64,000 nt of DNA from Lysinibacillus pakistanensis (GTDB lineage: Bacteria > Bacillota > Bacilli > Bacillales_A > Planococcaceae): assembly GCA_001312325.1 (NCBI GenBank), contig BBDJ01000014.1, positions 1 to 64,000 on the forward strand, written 5' to 3'. The notes beneath the pieces are model-generated. The model was given only the letters and a program-made list of their open reading frames with translations, was not told the origin of the DNA and did not search any database. Positions 41,217-51,495 of the stretch are shown here, piece after piece (positions within the stretch are counted from its first letter, which is position 1; every line of letters starts with the position of its first letter). Made by a program: the position numbers and the translations under genes.

Positions 41217-41794
41217 TTATTCGATTGGGTAATCTTTCATTTTTTCTAGAGCAATCACAAAAGGTGGATCATTTTGTTGATTTAAAAACTCATATTTTAG
41301 TACATGTACATATTTTTGAGGAAGCTGACTTACATACTCGATGACAGCATCTCGTTCCTCCTTGCCACCAGGATGCCCATGGTAGATGACCAAAACAATT
41401 AGTCCACCAATCTTCAGTAACTTTAGTAAATCTTGAATGGCAACTATAGTCGTATTTGGCTTTGTAATGATATCGTGATTACTACCAGGTAAATAACCTA
41501 AATTAAATATGGCAGCGGCAACTTGCTTGTGTACATATTTAGCAACTTCCTCATGCCCTCTATGTAAGACAAGTCCACGATGCTCTAAGCCATGATCAAG
41601 CAGGCGAAGTAGCGTGGTATCCACAGCACTTTTTTGAACATCAAAGGCATATACTTGACCACTATCCCCGACAAGCTGTGCTAAAAATAATGTATCATGA
41701 CCGTTACCTGCAGTGGCATCAACCACTGTATCACCCTCCTCAACTGTAGCCTTTAACAGTTGTTGGCATATTGTAAAACACGTTGTAGCTTCAT
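41217..41794 (-). CDS. ytqB: YtqB-type SAM-dependent methyltransferase, one missing base
   Basis: A 192-residue class I methyltransferase; the SAM loop DTVVDATAGNGHDTLFLA lies near residue 23. Its family acts on RNA (the target is not shown here). Starting at the ATG that overlaps the ytqA stop gives MKLQRVLQYAN, but the frame then breaks near 41760. One added base (AACCAACTG for AACAACTG) joins it to QLLKATVEEGDT. The ATGA overlap indicates a ytqA-ytqB operon, as in B. subtilis. Confidence 0.82.
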
Positions 41795-42747
41795 TTGACA
41801 ACCTCAGCCTGATAAAATTTCCCTTGCCAGCTTCCACGGCGTTCAAGCTCTGCATCAATGCCATTTAATACTTCCCACTTATTAACGCTCCACATAGGCC
41901 CAATCATTAAATCAATGGGTCCATCCCCTGTAATACGGTGAATCACCATATCCGGAGGTAAAATCTCAAGTTGATCTGCTACTAGCTTTGTATAAACCTC
42001 CTGATCTAAAAATTCTAGCATGCCCTTTTCGTACTGTTTGACCATAGGGGTCCCCTTTAAAAGGTGTAGCAAGTGAATTTTTATGCCTTGTACATCAAGC
42101 TTTGCCACTTCACGTGCAGTTTCCATCATCATGTCATAGTCTTCAAGAGGAAGGCCATTAATAATGTGTGAGCATACACGTATACCATGTTTTCGAAGCT
42201 TTTCAACACCTTCAACATATGTGGCATAATCATGGGCACGGTTTATTAGATTTGCTGTTTTTTCATGCACTGTTTGAAGACCGAGCTCAATCCATAAATA
42301 AGTACGCTCATTTAATTCAGCTAAATACTCTACTACGTCATCTGGTAGACAATCTGGACGAGTAGCAATCGATAAACCTACAACGCCATCCTGCGCCAGT
42401 GCCGCTTCAAATTTTTCTTTTAATACGGGAAGTGGAGCATGTGTATTTGTATAAGCTTGGAAATAAGCCATGTACTTGCCATCCTTCCATTTTTGATGCA
42501 TTTTGTCTCGAATTTCAGCGAATTGCACATCAATAGGATCGACTTTATTGCCAGCAAAATCACCAGAGCCTGCTGCACTGCAAAATGTACAGCCACCGAA
42601 AGCAACGGTACCATCACGATTTGGGCAATCGAAGCCTGCGTCCAGTGCTACTTTAAAGACTTTATGACCAAATTGCTCACGTAAATAGCGATTCCATGTA
42701 TAGTATCTTTTCCCATCTGAAGGAAAAGGAAAGTTTGTTTCTGTCAT
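41791..42747 (-). CDS. ytqA: TIGR01212-family radical SAM protein YtqA
   Basis: Intact 318-residue radical SAM enzyme. The iron-sulfur cysteines are in DCPNRDGTVAFGGCTFC near residues 40-57, followed by GLSIATRPDCLPDD, WIELGLQTVHEKT and HIINGLPLEDYDMM. YhcC/YtqA proteins are predicted RNA-modifying or related enzymes of unproven substrate. It is translationally coupled to a methyltransferase (ytqB), which suggests both act on the same target. Confidence 0.9.
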   Translation of the reverse strand: MTETNFPFPSDGKRYYTWNRYLREQFGHKVFKVALDAGFDCPNRDGTVAFGGCTFCSAAGSGDFAGNKVDPIDVQFAEIRDKMHQKWKDGKYMAYFQAYTNTHAPLPVLKEKFEAALAQDGVVGLSIATRPDCLPDDVVEYLAELNERTYLWIELGLQTVHEKTANLINRAHDYATYVEGVEKLRKHGIRVCSHIINGLPLEDYDMMMETAREVAKLDVQGIKIHLLHLLKGTPMVKQYEKGMLEFLDQEVYTKLVADQLEILPPDMVIHRITGDGPIDLMIGPMWSVNKWEVLNGIDAELERRGSWQGKFYQAEVVK

Positions 42748-43360
42748 TTATTTCACTCCTCTAACATTATATTTTATCATGTACTAGTGCTTTCCGTCAT
42801 GAGGGAAGAATTCAATAAAGCTAAACTTCAAACAGAGGTATTTTCGGTATTCCTATAGGGGTATTTACACCAATTCATTCAATGTAAAGTTGCTTCAATT
42901 TTAGGCGACCTGAGCGGATAAAGGGTAAAGCAGAGCGAAAGTTGAGCCACCCGAGCGGATGAAGGGTAAAGCAGAGCGAAAAGCCGGTCACCCCGAGCGG
43001 ATAAAGAGGGAAGCGGAGCGAAAAGGGGCCAACCCGAGCGGATAAAGGGTAAAGCAGAGCGAAAAACCAGCCACCCCGAGCGGATAAAGAGGAAAGCGGA
43101 GCGAAAAACCAGCCACCCCGAGCGGATAAAGAGGAGAGCAGAGCGAAAAGCCAGCCAACCCGAGCGAATAAAGAGGAGAGCGGAGCGAAAAGCCGACCAA
43201 CCTAATCAAAATAAAGAGAAAACAAAGAAATCAGCTTGATCACAGATACACTTTTAAGTTGTGTTGCCACTGTAAAAAAGGTAAAATTATTTTTCTTGTG
43301 CTTTTGTATTTTTCAGCATAAACTAACTATTTAGAGTAGCGAAATAATGGAGGTCATTCT
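42748..43360. repeat. Seven tandem 41-42 bp repeats in the ytqA/MFS divergent gap
   Basis: From about 42912 to 43202 the core GAGCGGATAAAG (once GATGAAG, once GCGAATAAAG) recurs seven times at 41-42 base spacing, each followed by GCAGAGCGAAA or GCGGAGCGAAA. Copies differ by several substitutions, so they are old or evolving independently. There are no unique spacers, so it is not CRISPR. The flanking 42748-42911 and 43203-43360 hold the two divergent promoter regions; no other gene is seen. Confidence 0.8.
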
Positions 43361-44539
43361 ATGCCAAAAAGTGTTTGGTTTTTAATTATTGGAATGCTTG
43401 TGAACACAACGGGCAATTCATTTTTATGGCCTTTGAACGCCATTTATATGCACGATTATTTAGGGAAGTCACTGGCGATGGCTGGCTTTGTATTAATGTT
43501 GAATTCTGCTGCTGGGGTATTAGGTAATCTATTAGGTGGTTATTTATTTGATAGAATAGGTGGCTATAAGTCAATTATGCTCAGCATTCTTTTAACGATT
43601 GCCTCATTAATAGGGTTAACGATTTGGCATGGCTGGCCGCATTATGTATGGTTCTTAACGATTCTTGGCTTTAGTGGTGGTATCGTATTTCCTGGGATGT
43701 TTGCTTTAGCAGGAACGGCATGGCCTGAGGGCGGAAGAAAGGCCTTTAATGCAATTTATCTTGCTCAAAATGTAGGGGTTGCAATTGGACCAGCACTTGC
43801 AGGAATCGTGGCTGATTATCAATTTGACTACGTATTCAAGGTAAATCTAGTCATGTATATTTTATTCTTTTTTTATAGCGTTATTTACTTTTAAGCGATT
43901 AGAGGTAGGCAGTATTGCGCCGAAAAATGTGGTAGGTGAGAGTAAGAAAATCATTAATAAAGCACCATTTTATGCATTATTAATTATTAGTGCATCCTCT
44001 GTGCTATGCTGGTTGGCTTATTCGCAATGGAGCGCGACTATTTCTTCGTATACACAGGATTTAGGATTAGGCTTGAAACAATATAGCCTTCTGTGGACAA
44101 TTAACGGTCTTCTCATTGTTATTGGGCAACCACTTATTGCGCCACTTGTCAAGCGATGGGAGCATACATTAAAACGTCAATTAGTATTTGGCGTTACGTT
44201 GATTGCACTATCATTTGGAATTATTGCCTTTGCGAGTGATTTTACAATGTTTGCGGCTGCTATGGTTGTCTTAACTTTCGGCGAAATGTTTTATACACCT
44301 GCTTTGCCAACGATTGCAAATCAGCTTGCGCCCAAGGGACGACAGGGCTTCTACCAAGGAATTATCAACAGTGCGGCAACAACTGGTAGGATGATTGGAC
44401 CCTGTTTGGTGGTATTATGGTTGATCAGTTTGGGATGATCGTACTTGTTTTAATACTAGTAATCATTGTATTGTTTGCCATTGTGCCATGTTTAATTTAT
44501 GATTATCCTTTACGAAAACATCAAACATCCGCCGAATGA
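43361..44539 (+). CDS. MFS transporter (YttB-like), two frame breaks
   Basis: A 392-residue, 12-helix transporter. Residues GGYLFDRIGGYKS form the loop 2-3 signature, and the second half shows WTINGLLIVIGQPL. The closest relative I can recall is B. subtilis YttB, encoded near ytqA. The T7 at 43869-43875 breaks it (join LFFIALFTFKRLEVG), and one C is missing near 44400 (should read MIGPLFGGIMVDQFG). The start follows TGGAGG. The substrate is unknown. Confidence 0.82.
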
Positions 44540-44571
44540 TGGTTGATTTAACAAAAAAAAGTATGTAAACG

Positions 44572-44612
44572 AGTGAAAACTATGCAAAAAGTATAGTTTT
44601 CACTATTTTTTT
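44572..44612 (+). terminator. Terminator of the MFS gene
   Basis: A perfect 12-bp stem AGTGAAAACTAT / ATAGTTTTCACT with a 9-base loop and T7. Confidence 0.88.
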
Positions 44613-44654
44613 GGACTGGATATTGATTAAAAGTAAAAACAGGCGTACAATCAT

Positions 44655-44678
44655 ACATATTCAAATATTTGAATATGT
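44655..44678 (+). promoter_or_regulatory. Perfect 24-bp palindrome: predicted ArsR operator
   Basis: The half-site ACATATTCAAAT is followed directly by its reverse complement. ATTCAAAT-type palindromes bind ArsR/SmtB-family repressors. It lies 29 bases before the ArsR start codon, where it would overlap the promoter. Confidence 0.75.
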
Positions 44679-44706
44679 TGAAGTGAAATTCCTTGGAGGG
44701 ATGAAA

Positions 44707-45056
44707 GTGGAAGAGGGATTACAGCAGTTTAAAGCAGATTTTTTTTAAAGCCTTAGCTCATCCATTACGAATAAGAATACTAGAATTATTAGTAGATGGT
44801 AAAAAAAAGTGTCAATGAGATACAAAGCTGTTTAGAAAAAGAGGGCTCGGCTGTTTCTCAGCAGTTAAGTGTTTTACGAGCAAAAAATATCGTTTATGGG
44901 ATAAAAGAGGGAAAAAAAGTTTACTACTCCTTAAGTGATCCGATGATTGGTGAGTTGCTTGGAGTAGCCAAGGAAATTTTTAACAATCACTTAATTAATA
45001 CAATTACAAGATTAGAAGAAATGACCATCAATGGAAGTGACGAAGATAATATATAA
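44707..45056 (+). CDS. ArsR/SmtB-family repressor, two frameshifts
   Basis: A 115-residue winged-helix repressor. It has FKALAHPLRIRILELL, VNEIQSCLEKEGSAVSQQLSVLRAKNIV and EGKKVYYSLSDP. The canonical ELCVCDL metal motif is absent; a single Cys lies in the recognition-helix region, and the C-terminal helix has one His (FNNHL). So it may not be a classical metal sensor. GTG 44707 is preferred to ATG 44701 because TGGAGG directly abuts the ATG. Breaks: T8 44739-44746 and A8 44801-44808. The SulP gene follows 55 bases later and is the obvious target. Confidence 0.82.
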
Positions 45057-45111
45057 TCATATTTTTTTGAAAAATTTGCTTTGCTTATTATTTCGAAGGG
45101 AAGATTTATGT

Positions 45112-46852
45112 ATGAAGTCACTGAAAATAGGGAGATTTGAAGGATATTCAGTTCATCATTTTAAGAAGGACTTACTGTCGGGGATTATTGTCGGAATCGT
45201 AGCAATCCCGCTAGCAATGTCTTTTGCGATTGCTTCGGGTGTCAAGCCAGAGTATGGGATTTATACAGCTTGTATTGCCGGTATACTTATTTCAATTTTT
45301 GGTGGTTCGAAATATCAAATTGGTGGTCCAACAGGTGCATTTGTGCCAATTCTTCTAGGAATCGTTCTAACATATGGCTACGAAAATTTATTAATTGCTG
45401 GTTTGATGGCAGGGATTATGCTGTGCTTAATGGGTATTTTTAAGCTAGGCTCCTTAATTAAGTTTATCCCACGTCCTGTAACAGTAGGTTTTACTGCTGG
45501 AATTGCCGTGATTATTTTTACGGGGCAGATTGCCAATTTCTTAGGGCTGACAAATATGACAAGACACGAGTATTTTATTGCCAATTTAAAAGAAATTGTG
45601 ATGCATATTGGCACTACGAATTTTTATAGTATTGTCACAGCAATTATTTGTCTCATTTTTATTTTATTGACACCGAAAGTTTTACCGAAAGTACCAGGAG
45701 CGTTAGTAGGTATTGTTGTTTCCACACTTATTGCAACGTTCTTTTTTTTCAGGACAAGTTGCTACAATAGCAACTGCCTATGGTCAAATTCCAAGCACTT
45801 TACCTGCCTTTGCAATACCGGATATCACATTAGAAAGAATTCAGCTACTTATAGGACCAGCCTTTGTTATTGCAATGCTTGGTGGTATTGAATCACTTTT
45901 ATCTGCGGTTGTCGCGGATGGTATGACAAATAGTAAACACCATAGCAATCGAGAGCTTGTTGGCCAAGGTATTGCGAATATTGTTACACCATTGTTTGGA
46001 GGAATTCCGGCAACTGGTGCTATTGCCCGTACAGCGACAAATATCAAAACAGGTGCGGTTTCGCCGATGTCAGGTATTATTCACGGTGTATTTGTCTTAA
46101 TTACTTTATTGCTATTAGCACCGTATGCCTCTCATATTCCTTTAGCAAGTATGGCGCCTGTCTTAATGGTTGTTGCCTGGAATATGAGTGAACAAAAGCA
46201 TTTTGCACATATTGTGAAGTTGAAATCAGGAGATTCACTAGTTTTAATTATTACCTTCCTACTGACTGTTTTTACAAGTTTAACACTAGCTGTGGAGGTT
46301 GGGCTGGTGTTAGCTGTTGTGCTATTTACAAAGCGTATGAGTGAGAAGCTTGTCGTCACAAAAGTATTACCAGATCACGCATTAAAGCATGAAAAAGTAC
46401 AATCACACGTTGTTCATCAGCAGCATGATTGTCCACAAATTAGTATCTATACAATTGAGGGGCCGCTTTTTTTTGGTGCTGCGACTACTTTTGAGCAGGC
46501 CATTGCTGCTCCCACTCATCAATCTAAAGTTTTAATATTACGAATGGGGAAAGTGCCCTTTATGGATTCAACAGGTGAGACATATTTTGGTAGTATTATT
46601 CGGAATTTCAAAACGCAAGGTGGTACCATTTTAATAACAGGACTACAGGATGAAATGAAAGCCGCGCTTCAGCATAATGGTCTATATGATGAAATAGGTG
46701 AGGCTCATTTTTATCCACATACAGGAGAAGCAATTAATGAGGCTTTTCGCTATTTAGATACAAATAGGTGTATAGGCTGTAAACATTTTGCCTTCCGTGA
46801 ATGTCAGGAATTATCACAATCTAAGGAAAAAAGGGATTTAATTGTACAGTAA
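45112..46852 (+). CDS. SulP-family anion transporter with STAS domain, one frameshift
   Basis: A 579-residue transporter with 10-14 membrane helices (LLSGIIVGIVAIPLAMSFAIASG near residue 25, GGPTGAFVPI near 78). A cytoplasmic STAS domain lies near residues 440-540 (LFFGAATTFEQ, PFMDSTGE). Members carry sulfate, bicarbonate or other anions. The frame breaks at T8 45742-45749; with T7 it reads ATFFFSGQVATIATAYG. The extreme C-terminus has a Cys cluster (CIGCKHFAFREC). It is co-transcribed with the ArsR repressor, so transport is probably controlled by the repressor's effector. Confidence 0.88.
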
Positions 46853-46919
46853 TGGTTAGTATATGAACAAAGGCTTGTGCTTTTCAACACTTTCCATTAG
46901 AATAAATGCAATACATGTA

Positions 46920-47155
46920 AAGACAGTGATGAGGAATAGTAAATTTGTGATTCTTTTTAGAGAGCTAGCGGCTGGTGGAAGCTAGTAGGAAAGCAAATCG
47001 AACTCACCTTCTGAGTCTGCCCGCGTGAAGCAACGCGTGCCGTTCCTTCCGCGTTAAGGAAGCTAGAGCCGAGTGTGATCACTAATTTGGGTGGTACCGC
47101 GGGAGATACGAATTCTCTCGTCCCTTTCTTAATGAAGAAAGGGGCGAGTTTTTTT
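46920..47155 (+). ncRNA. Leucine T-box riboswitch of leuS
   Basis: A T-box leader. GGGTGGTACCGCG (47089-47101) is the tRNA-acceptor-binding bulge. The specifier region reads AATCGAACTCACC, giving codon CTC (leucine). The terminator is CTCGTCCCTTTCTT / AAGAAAGGGGCGAG and T run (47117-47153). Uncharged tRNA-Leu switches leuS on. Confidence 0.93.
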
Positions 47156-47218
47156 ATTTTTTAAATATTTTGTCAATTCTTAAGGTGAAAAGCATGGCAC
47201 AATTAAAGGAGGAAAAAA

Positions 47219-49638
47219 ATGAGTTTTAATCATCAACAAATTGAAAAAAAAGTGGCAGCAATATTGGGCTGATAATAAAACGTTTAAAACAGTAAATGAA
47301 ACAGAAAAACCAAAATTTTATGCGCTAGATATGTTCCCCTACCCATCTGGAGCTGGTCTTCATGTGGGACACCCAGAAGGGTATACAGCGACAGATATCC
47401 TGTCACGCTTCAAGCGCATGCAAGGCTTTAACGTGCTACATCCAATGGGCTGGGATGCATTCGGTTTACCAGCAGAACAATACGCACTTGATACAGGAAA
47501 TGATCCAGCTGAATTTACGGCGAAAAATATTGCGACATTTAAACGTCAAATTCAAGAGCTTGGCTTTAGCTACGATTGGGATCGTGAAATAAACACAACA
47601 GACCCAGAATATTATAAATGGACACAATGGATCTTTATTCAGCTATATAAAAAAGGCTTAGCTATGTAGATGAAGTGGCTGTAAACTGGTGCCCTGCATT
47701 AGGAACAGTATTGGCAAATGAGGAAGTTATTGATGGGAAATCAGAACGCGGTGGTCACCCTGTAGAGCGTCGCCCAATGAAGCAATGGATGCTGAAAATT
47801 ACAGCTTATGCGGACCGTTTAATCGATGATCTAGAGGAAGTAGATTGGCCAGAGTCTATTAAAGATATGCAGCGTAACTGGATTGGTCGTTCCGAAGGTG
47901 CTGAAGTCACATTTGGCATTGATGGCACTGATGAAAGCTTTACAGTATTTACAACGCGTCCTGATACTTTATTTGGTGCTACATACTGCGTGCTTGCACC
48001 TGAGCATAAATTAGTGGAGCAAATTACAACGGCTGATCAACGACAAGCTGTTGATGCTTACTTAGAAAAGGTAAAAATGAAATCTGACTTAGAGCGTACG
48101 GATTTAGCAAAAGAAAAAAACAGGCGTATTTACAGGTGCCTATGCAGTGAATCCGATTAACGGTAAAAAGGTGCCAATTTGGATTGCTGACTATGTACTA
48201 GTTTCTTATGGTACTGGTGCTATCATGGCAGTTCCAGCACATGATGAACGCGATTATGAGTTTGCTACAGAGTTTAATTTAGAGATTATTCCTGTCCTTG
48301 AAGGTGGAGACATCAGTAAAGAAGCATTTACAGGTGATGGTCAGCATATTAATTCCGATTTCCTTAATGGCTTAAATAAAGCAGATGGCATTGCGAAGGC
48401 CATTGAATGGCTAGAGGAAAAGGGCGTAGGGGAGAAGAAAATTTCTTATCGTCTTCGTGACTGGTTATTCTCGCGTCAGCGTTACTGGGGTGAGCCAATC
48501 CCAATGATTCATTGGGAAGATGGTTCAATTACACCAGTACCTGAATCTGAATTACCATTAATGCTTCCAAAAACAGATAATATCCGTCCTTCTGGTACAG
48601 GTGAATCTCCATTAGCAAATATTGCAGAGTGGGTAAATGTTGTTGATCCTGAGACAGGTAAAAAAAGGACGTCGTGAAACAAATACAATGCCACAATGGG
48701 CAGGCTCAAGCTGGTACTTCTTACGCTATATCGATCCAACAAATTCAGAAGCAATAGCTGATCCAGAATTGCTAAAACGTTGGTTACCAGTTGATATTTA
48801 TATTGGTGGCGCAGAGCACGCTGTATTACATTTACTTTACGCACGCTTCTGGCATAAAGTGTTATATGATTTAGGCGCTGTTCACACGAAAGAGCCATTC
48901 CAAAAATTATTTAACCAAGGCATGATTCTTGGCGAAGGTAATGAGAAAATGTCTAAATCAAAAGGCAATGTAGTTAATCCAGATGAAATCATTTCTTCAC
49001 ATGGTGCGGATACATTACGTCTTTATGAAATGTTTATGGGACCACTTGAGGCGTCTGTGGCATGGTCTACAAATGGCTTAGACGGAGCACGTCGCTTCTT
49101 AGATCGTATTTGGCGTTTATTTGTCAATGAAGAAGATGGTGCAATTTCTTCAAAAATTCAAGTTTCAGATGATAAAACACTCGAGAAATCCTATCACCAA
49201 ACAGTGAAAAAGGTGACAGAGGATTATGAAGGCATCCGCTTTAATACAGCTATTTCACAAATGATGGTCTTCATCAATGATTGCTACAAGGCAGATGTCA
49301 TTCCAGCAGCTTACGCGGATGGCTTCGTAAAAATGCTAGCACCAATCGTTCCACATATTGCAGAGGAATTATGGCAACTACTAGGACATAATGCAACACT
49401 TTCTTATGAGCAGTGGCCAGTATATGATGAATCTAAGCTTGTGGATGATGAAGTGGAAATCGCTGTGCAAGTTGCAGGTAAAGTACGAGCAAAAATTATC
49501 GTAGCAAAAGATGCTTCTAAGGAGGAAATCGAAAAAGTAGCACTTACTGACAGCAAAGTACAAGAGCATATGGCAGGCAAAGACTTAGTAAAAGTCATTG
49601 TTATTCCAGGTAAGCTTGTCAATATCGTAGTAAAATAA
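47219..49638 (+). CDS. leuS: Leucyl-tRNA synthetase LeuS, four frame breaks
   Basis: An 805-residue class I synthetase. The HIGH-type motif is HVGHPEGY near residue 48, and the KMSKS loop is [38 protein letters not shown] belongs to the editing domain. Breaks: A8 47244-47251 (join [12 protein letters not shown]), one base missing near 47662 (should read [13 protein letters not shown]), A7 48114-48120 and A7 48660-48666 (join [17 protein letters not shown]). Start ATG 47219 follows AGGAGG. The T-box upstream controls it. Confidence 0.96.
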
Positions 49639-49703
49639 AGATAAAAAAAGTGTCCTACTATTTAACAAACTAACTTTTTTTAAAGTTAGTACCTTCAGAC
49701 TGT

Positions 49704-49756
49704 AGACAAACTATTTTTGGAGAGTTCATATGCTAAAAATAGTTTGTCTCTTTCTT
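49704..49756 (+). terminator. Terminator downstream of leuS
   Basis: A perfect 15-bp stem AGACAAACTATTTTT / AAAAATAGTTTGTCT with a 16-base loop, followed by CTTTCTTT. A smaller stem ACTAACTTT / AAAGTTAGT lies just before (49669-49690). Confidence 0.8.
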
Positions 49757-49828
49757 TATAGTTATCCAACAACATTTAGACGTAGTGCTTTCTATGCTAC
49801 AATTTACTATAAGTGAGGAAGGTGTCTT

Positions 49829-50679
49829 ATGAAAATATCCGTTTATGTTGCAAGTGCATTTAGCAAGGATCATAAAGGCGGAAATAAAGCAGGAGTGGTA
49901 TTTATTGAGAATACCTTGACCACTTCTCAAAAAAATGGCAATAGCCAAACAACTGGGCTATGCGGAAACCGCATTTATATCAGAATCTGAAATTGCTGAT
50001 TATAAATTTGAGTATTTTACACCAAAAGAAGAAGTTGATTTATGTGGTCATGCCACAATTGGCTCTTTCGCGATACTGATGCATTTAAATAAACTTTTCA
50101 GGAATCACTATACGATTGAAACGAACAGCGGTGTTCTTACTATTACCATAAAAGATGACATCATATTCATGGAACAAAACAAACCGATATTCTATGATGT
50201 TGTGTCTCCAAACGAGTTCATCGACTGTTTTGACATAAAAGCTATAGACAATAAATACCCAATTCAAATTGTCTCCACAGGCTTAAAAGATATTTTAATT
50301 CCTATAAAAAGTGAAACACGATTACATGCACTGCAACCTAATTTTGAAAAAAATTAAAGAAATCAGCAAGTATTATAATGTTGTCGGGATGCATCTATAT
50401 ACTTTTAATGACAATCGAATTATATGCAGAAATTTTGCTCCACTCTACGACATCAATGAAGAAGCAGCGACTGGAACTTCAAACGGTGCATTAGCTAGCT
50501 ACCTTTATGAACAGCACCACTTGCAAAAAGAAGTCTATGTATTTGAACAAGGTTATTCTTTACACTCGCCTTCCGAAATATTAGTTAAATTAGCAACCAA
50601 TAGCAAGAATGAAATAGAAAAAGTTTATGTTGGTGGCAAAGGCTATTACTGTGAAACTAAGTGTTTAAATGTAGATTGA
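49829..50679 (+). CDS. PhzF-family protein, two frameshifts
   Basis: A 282-residue PhzF/diaminopimelate-epimerase-fold protein. It has GGNKAGVVF, the likely acid in SESEIADYKFEYFTPKEEVD, the family phrase LCGHATIGSFA and GAATGTSNGALASYL-like text (EEAATGTSNGAL). PhzF proteins are isomerases, mostly of unknown physiological substrate. Breaks: A7 49929-49935 (join SQKMAIAKQLGYAE) and A7 50347-50353 (join NFEKIKEISKYY). GAGGAAGGTG precedes the ATG. It stands alone. Confidence 0.88.
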
Positions 50680-50769
50680 GTGAAAATAAACACCGAATAA
50701 AAAGGTTGAGAAAATAATTTCTCTACCAAGGTACTAACTCTACTGTAGATTTGAAATAAAGTTGGGACG

Positions 50770-50810
50770 AAACATCCCTTTAGATTATAGTGGTCTAAAG
50801 GGGTGTTTTT
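50770..50810 (+). terminator. Terminator downstream of the PhzF gene
   Basis: AAACATCCCTTTAGA / TCTAAAGGGGTGTTT (one wobble) with a 9-base loop and T5, 90 bases after the stop. Confidence 0.65.
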
Positions 50811-50949
50811 ATGTCTAAAGAGCGAGAAATCGCAAGCTGAGAATGTAGATTTAGTAATCAAACTAAATATTAAGGTGAAAAATTATGAAGATTGGAAAAG
50901 GAACAATATATAATATAGAGGAAATTGAATCTTTATATCCAATTTCTCT

Positions 50950-51241
50950 TCCAATGTCAATTCACGTTCAGAAGGTCTCCCTGAATTTAATTTACGTGTA
51001 TCTTGTAAACCTTCTACACCCGCGTTACGATAAGCAGCTCGCTAACGTTTTCCTGACGATTCGATTCGTTTATTCCGATTAATTCAACATCTAAACCAGC
51101 TTTTTCAACTTACCTTGTCCATTTTCTGCAATAAAATGACGTTTAAATTCGTTCGTATAGGTGATCGCTTTCTCACTAACTGTTTGTACTTTCGGATTAC
51201 ATTTTAGCTGTTCATTTTTTTGTAAAATATCTTTTGGTCAT
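50950..51241 (-). pseudogene. Remnant of an IS3-family transposase OrfA
   Basis: On the minus strand, starting at ATG 51241 (GGAG 9 bases upstream), the translation in changing frames gives KRYFTKNEQLK, VSEKAITYTNEFKRHFIAENGQGK, AGLDVELIGI, then GKR-stop-RAAYRNAGVEGLQDTRKLNSGRPSERELTLEE. This is the HTH protein of IS3/IS150-type elements common in Bacillales. It has a genuine TAG where Trp is expected, at least one indel outside long homopolymers, and no OrfB after it. Similarity ends near 50950. So it is a decayed insertion sequence fragment. Confidence 0.75.
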
Positions 51242-51285
51242 TACACTCTACTCCAACATCTTTTTTTCTCAAGATAAACAAAAGT

Positions 51286-51337
51286 ACCCTATAGGATAGA
51301 TTTTTTTTCAAAGTGTCTATCTTATAGGGTTTATTTT
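51286..51337. terminator. Inverted repeat beside the transposase remnant
   Basis: ACCCTATAGGATAGA / TCTATCTTATAGGGT (one wobble) flank a T8-containing loop and are followed by TTTATTTTT. It may be a terminator or the surviving end of the insertion sequence. Confidence 0.5.
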
Positions 51338-51436
51338 TGATTCAGTCTTCATTTTTTTTAATTAAAATGTGCAACCTTTTAAATTAAATTGTTGACTTTT
51401 AATAAAAAAACAATTGGGCACTTTTTTTTATTATAT

Positions 51437-51465
51437 TGAAACTAATAACAATGTTATAACGACTA
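51437..51465 (+). promoter_or_regulatory. ECF-type promoter, probably autoregulatory
   Basis: TGAAAC (51437-51442) and CGACTA (51460-51465) separated by 17 bases. TGAAAC plus a CG-starting -10 is the usual pattern recognised by ECF sigma factors, and it stands 30 bases before the sigma gene. Confidence 0.6.
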
Positions 51466-51495
51466 TAGTTTGAACGAGAAAAAGGAGGTGTTTGC

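Noticed and set aside
42912..43202. CRISPR-like array
   Set aside because: The whole 41-42 bp unit repeats; there are no unique spacers and no cas genes.
42988..43209. Minus-strand reading frame encoding a 14-residue repeat protein
   Set aside because: It exists because the tandem repeat is near a multiple of three bases. It has no ribosome site, and the copies change as DNA rather than as protein.
47219..49638. Programmed frameshifting in leuS and pckA
   Set aside because: There are several breaks per gene, no slippery heptamer plus pseudoknot arrangement, and these families are not frameshifted elsewhere.
50885..51082. Plus-strand 65-residue frame near the PhzF gene
   Set aside because: Most of it lies antisense to the transposase remnant. 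It shows no family features.
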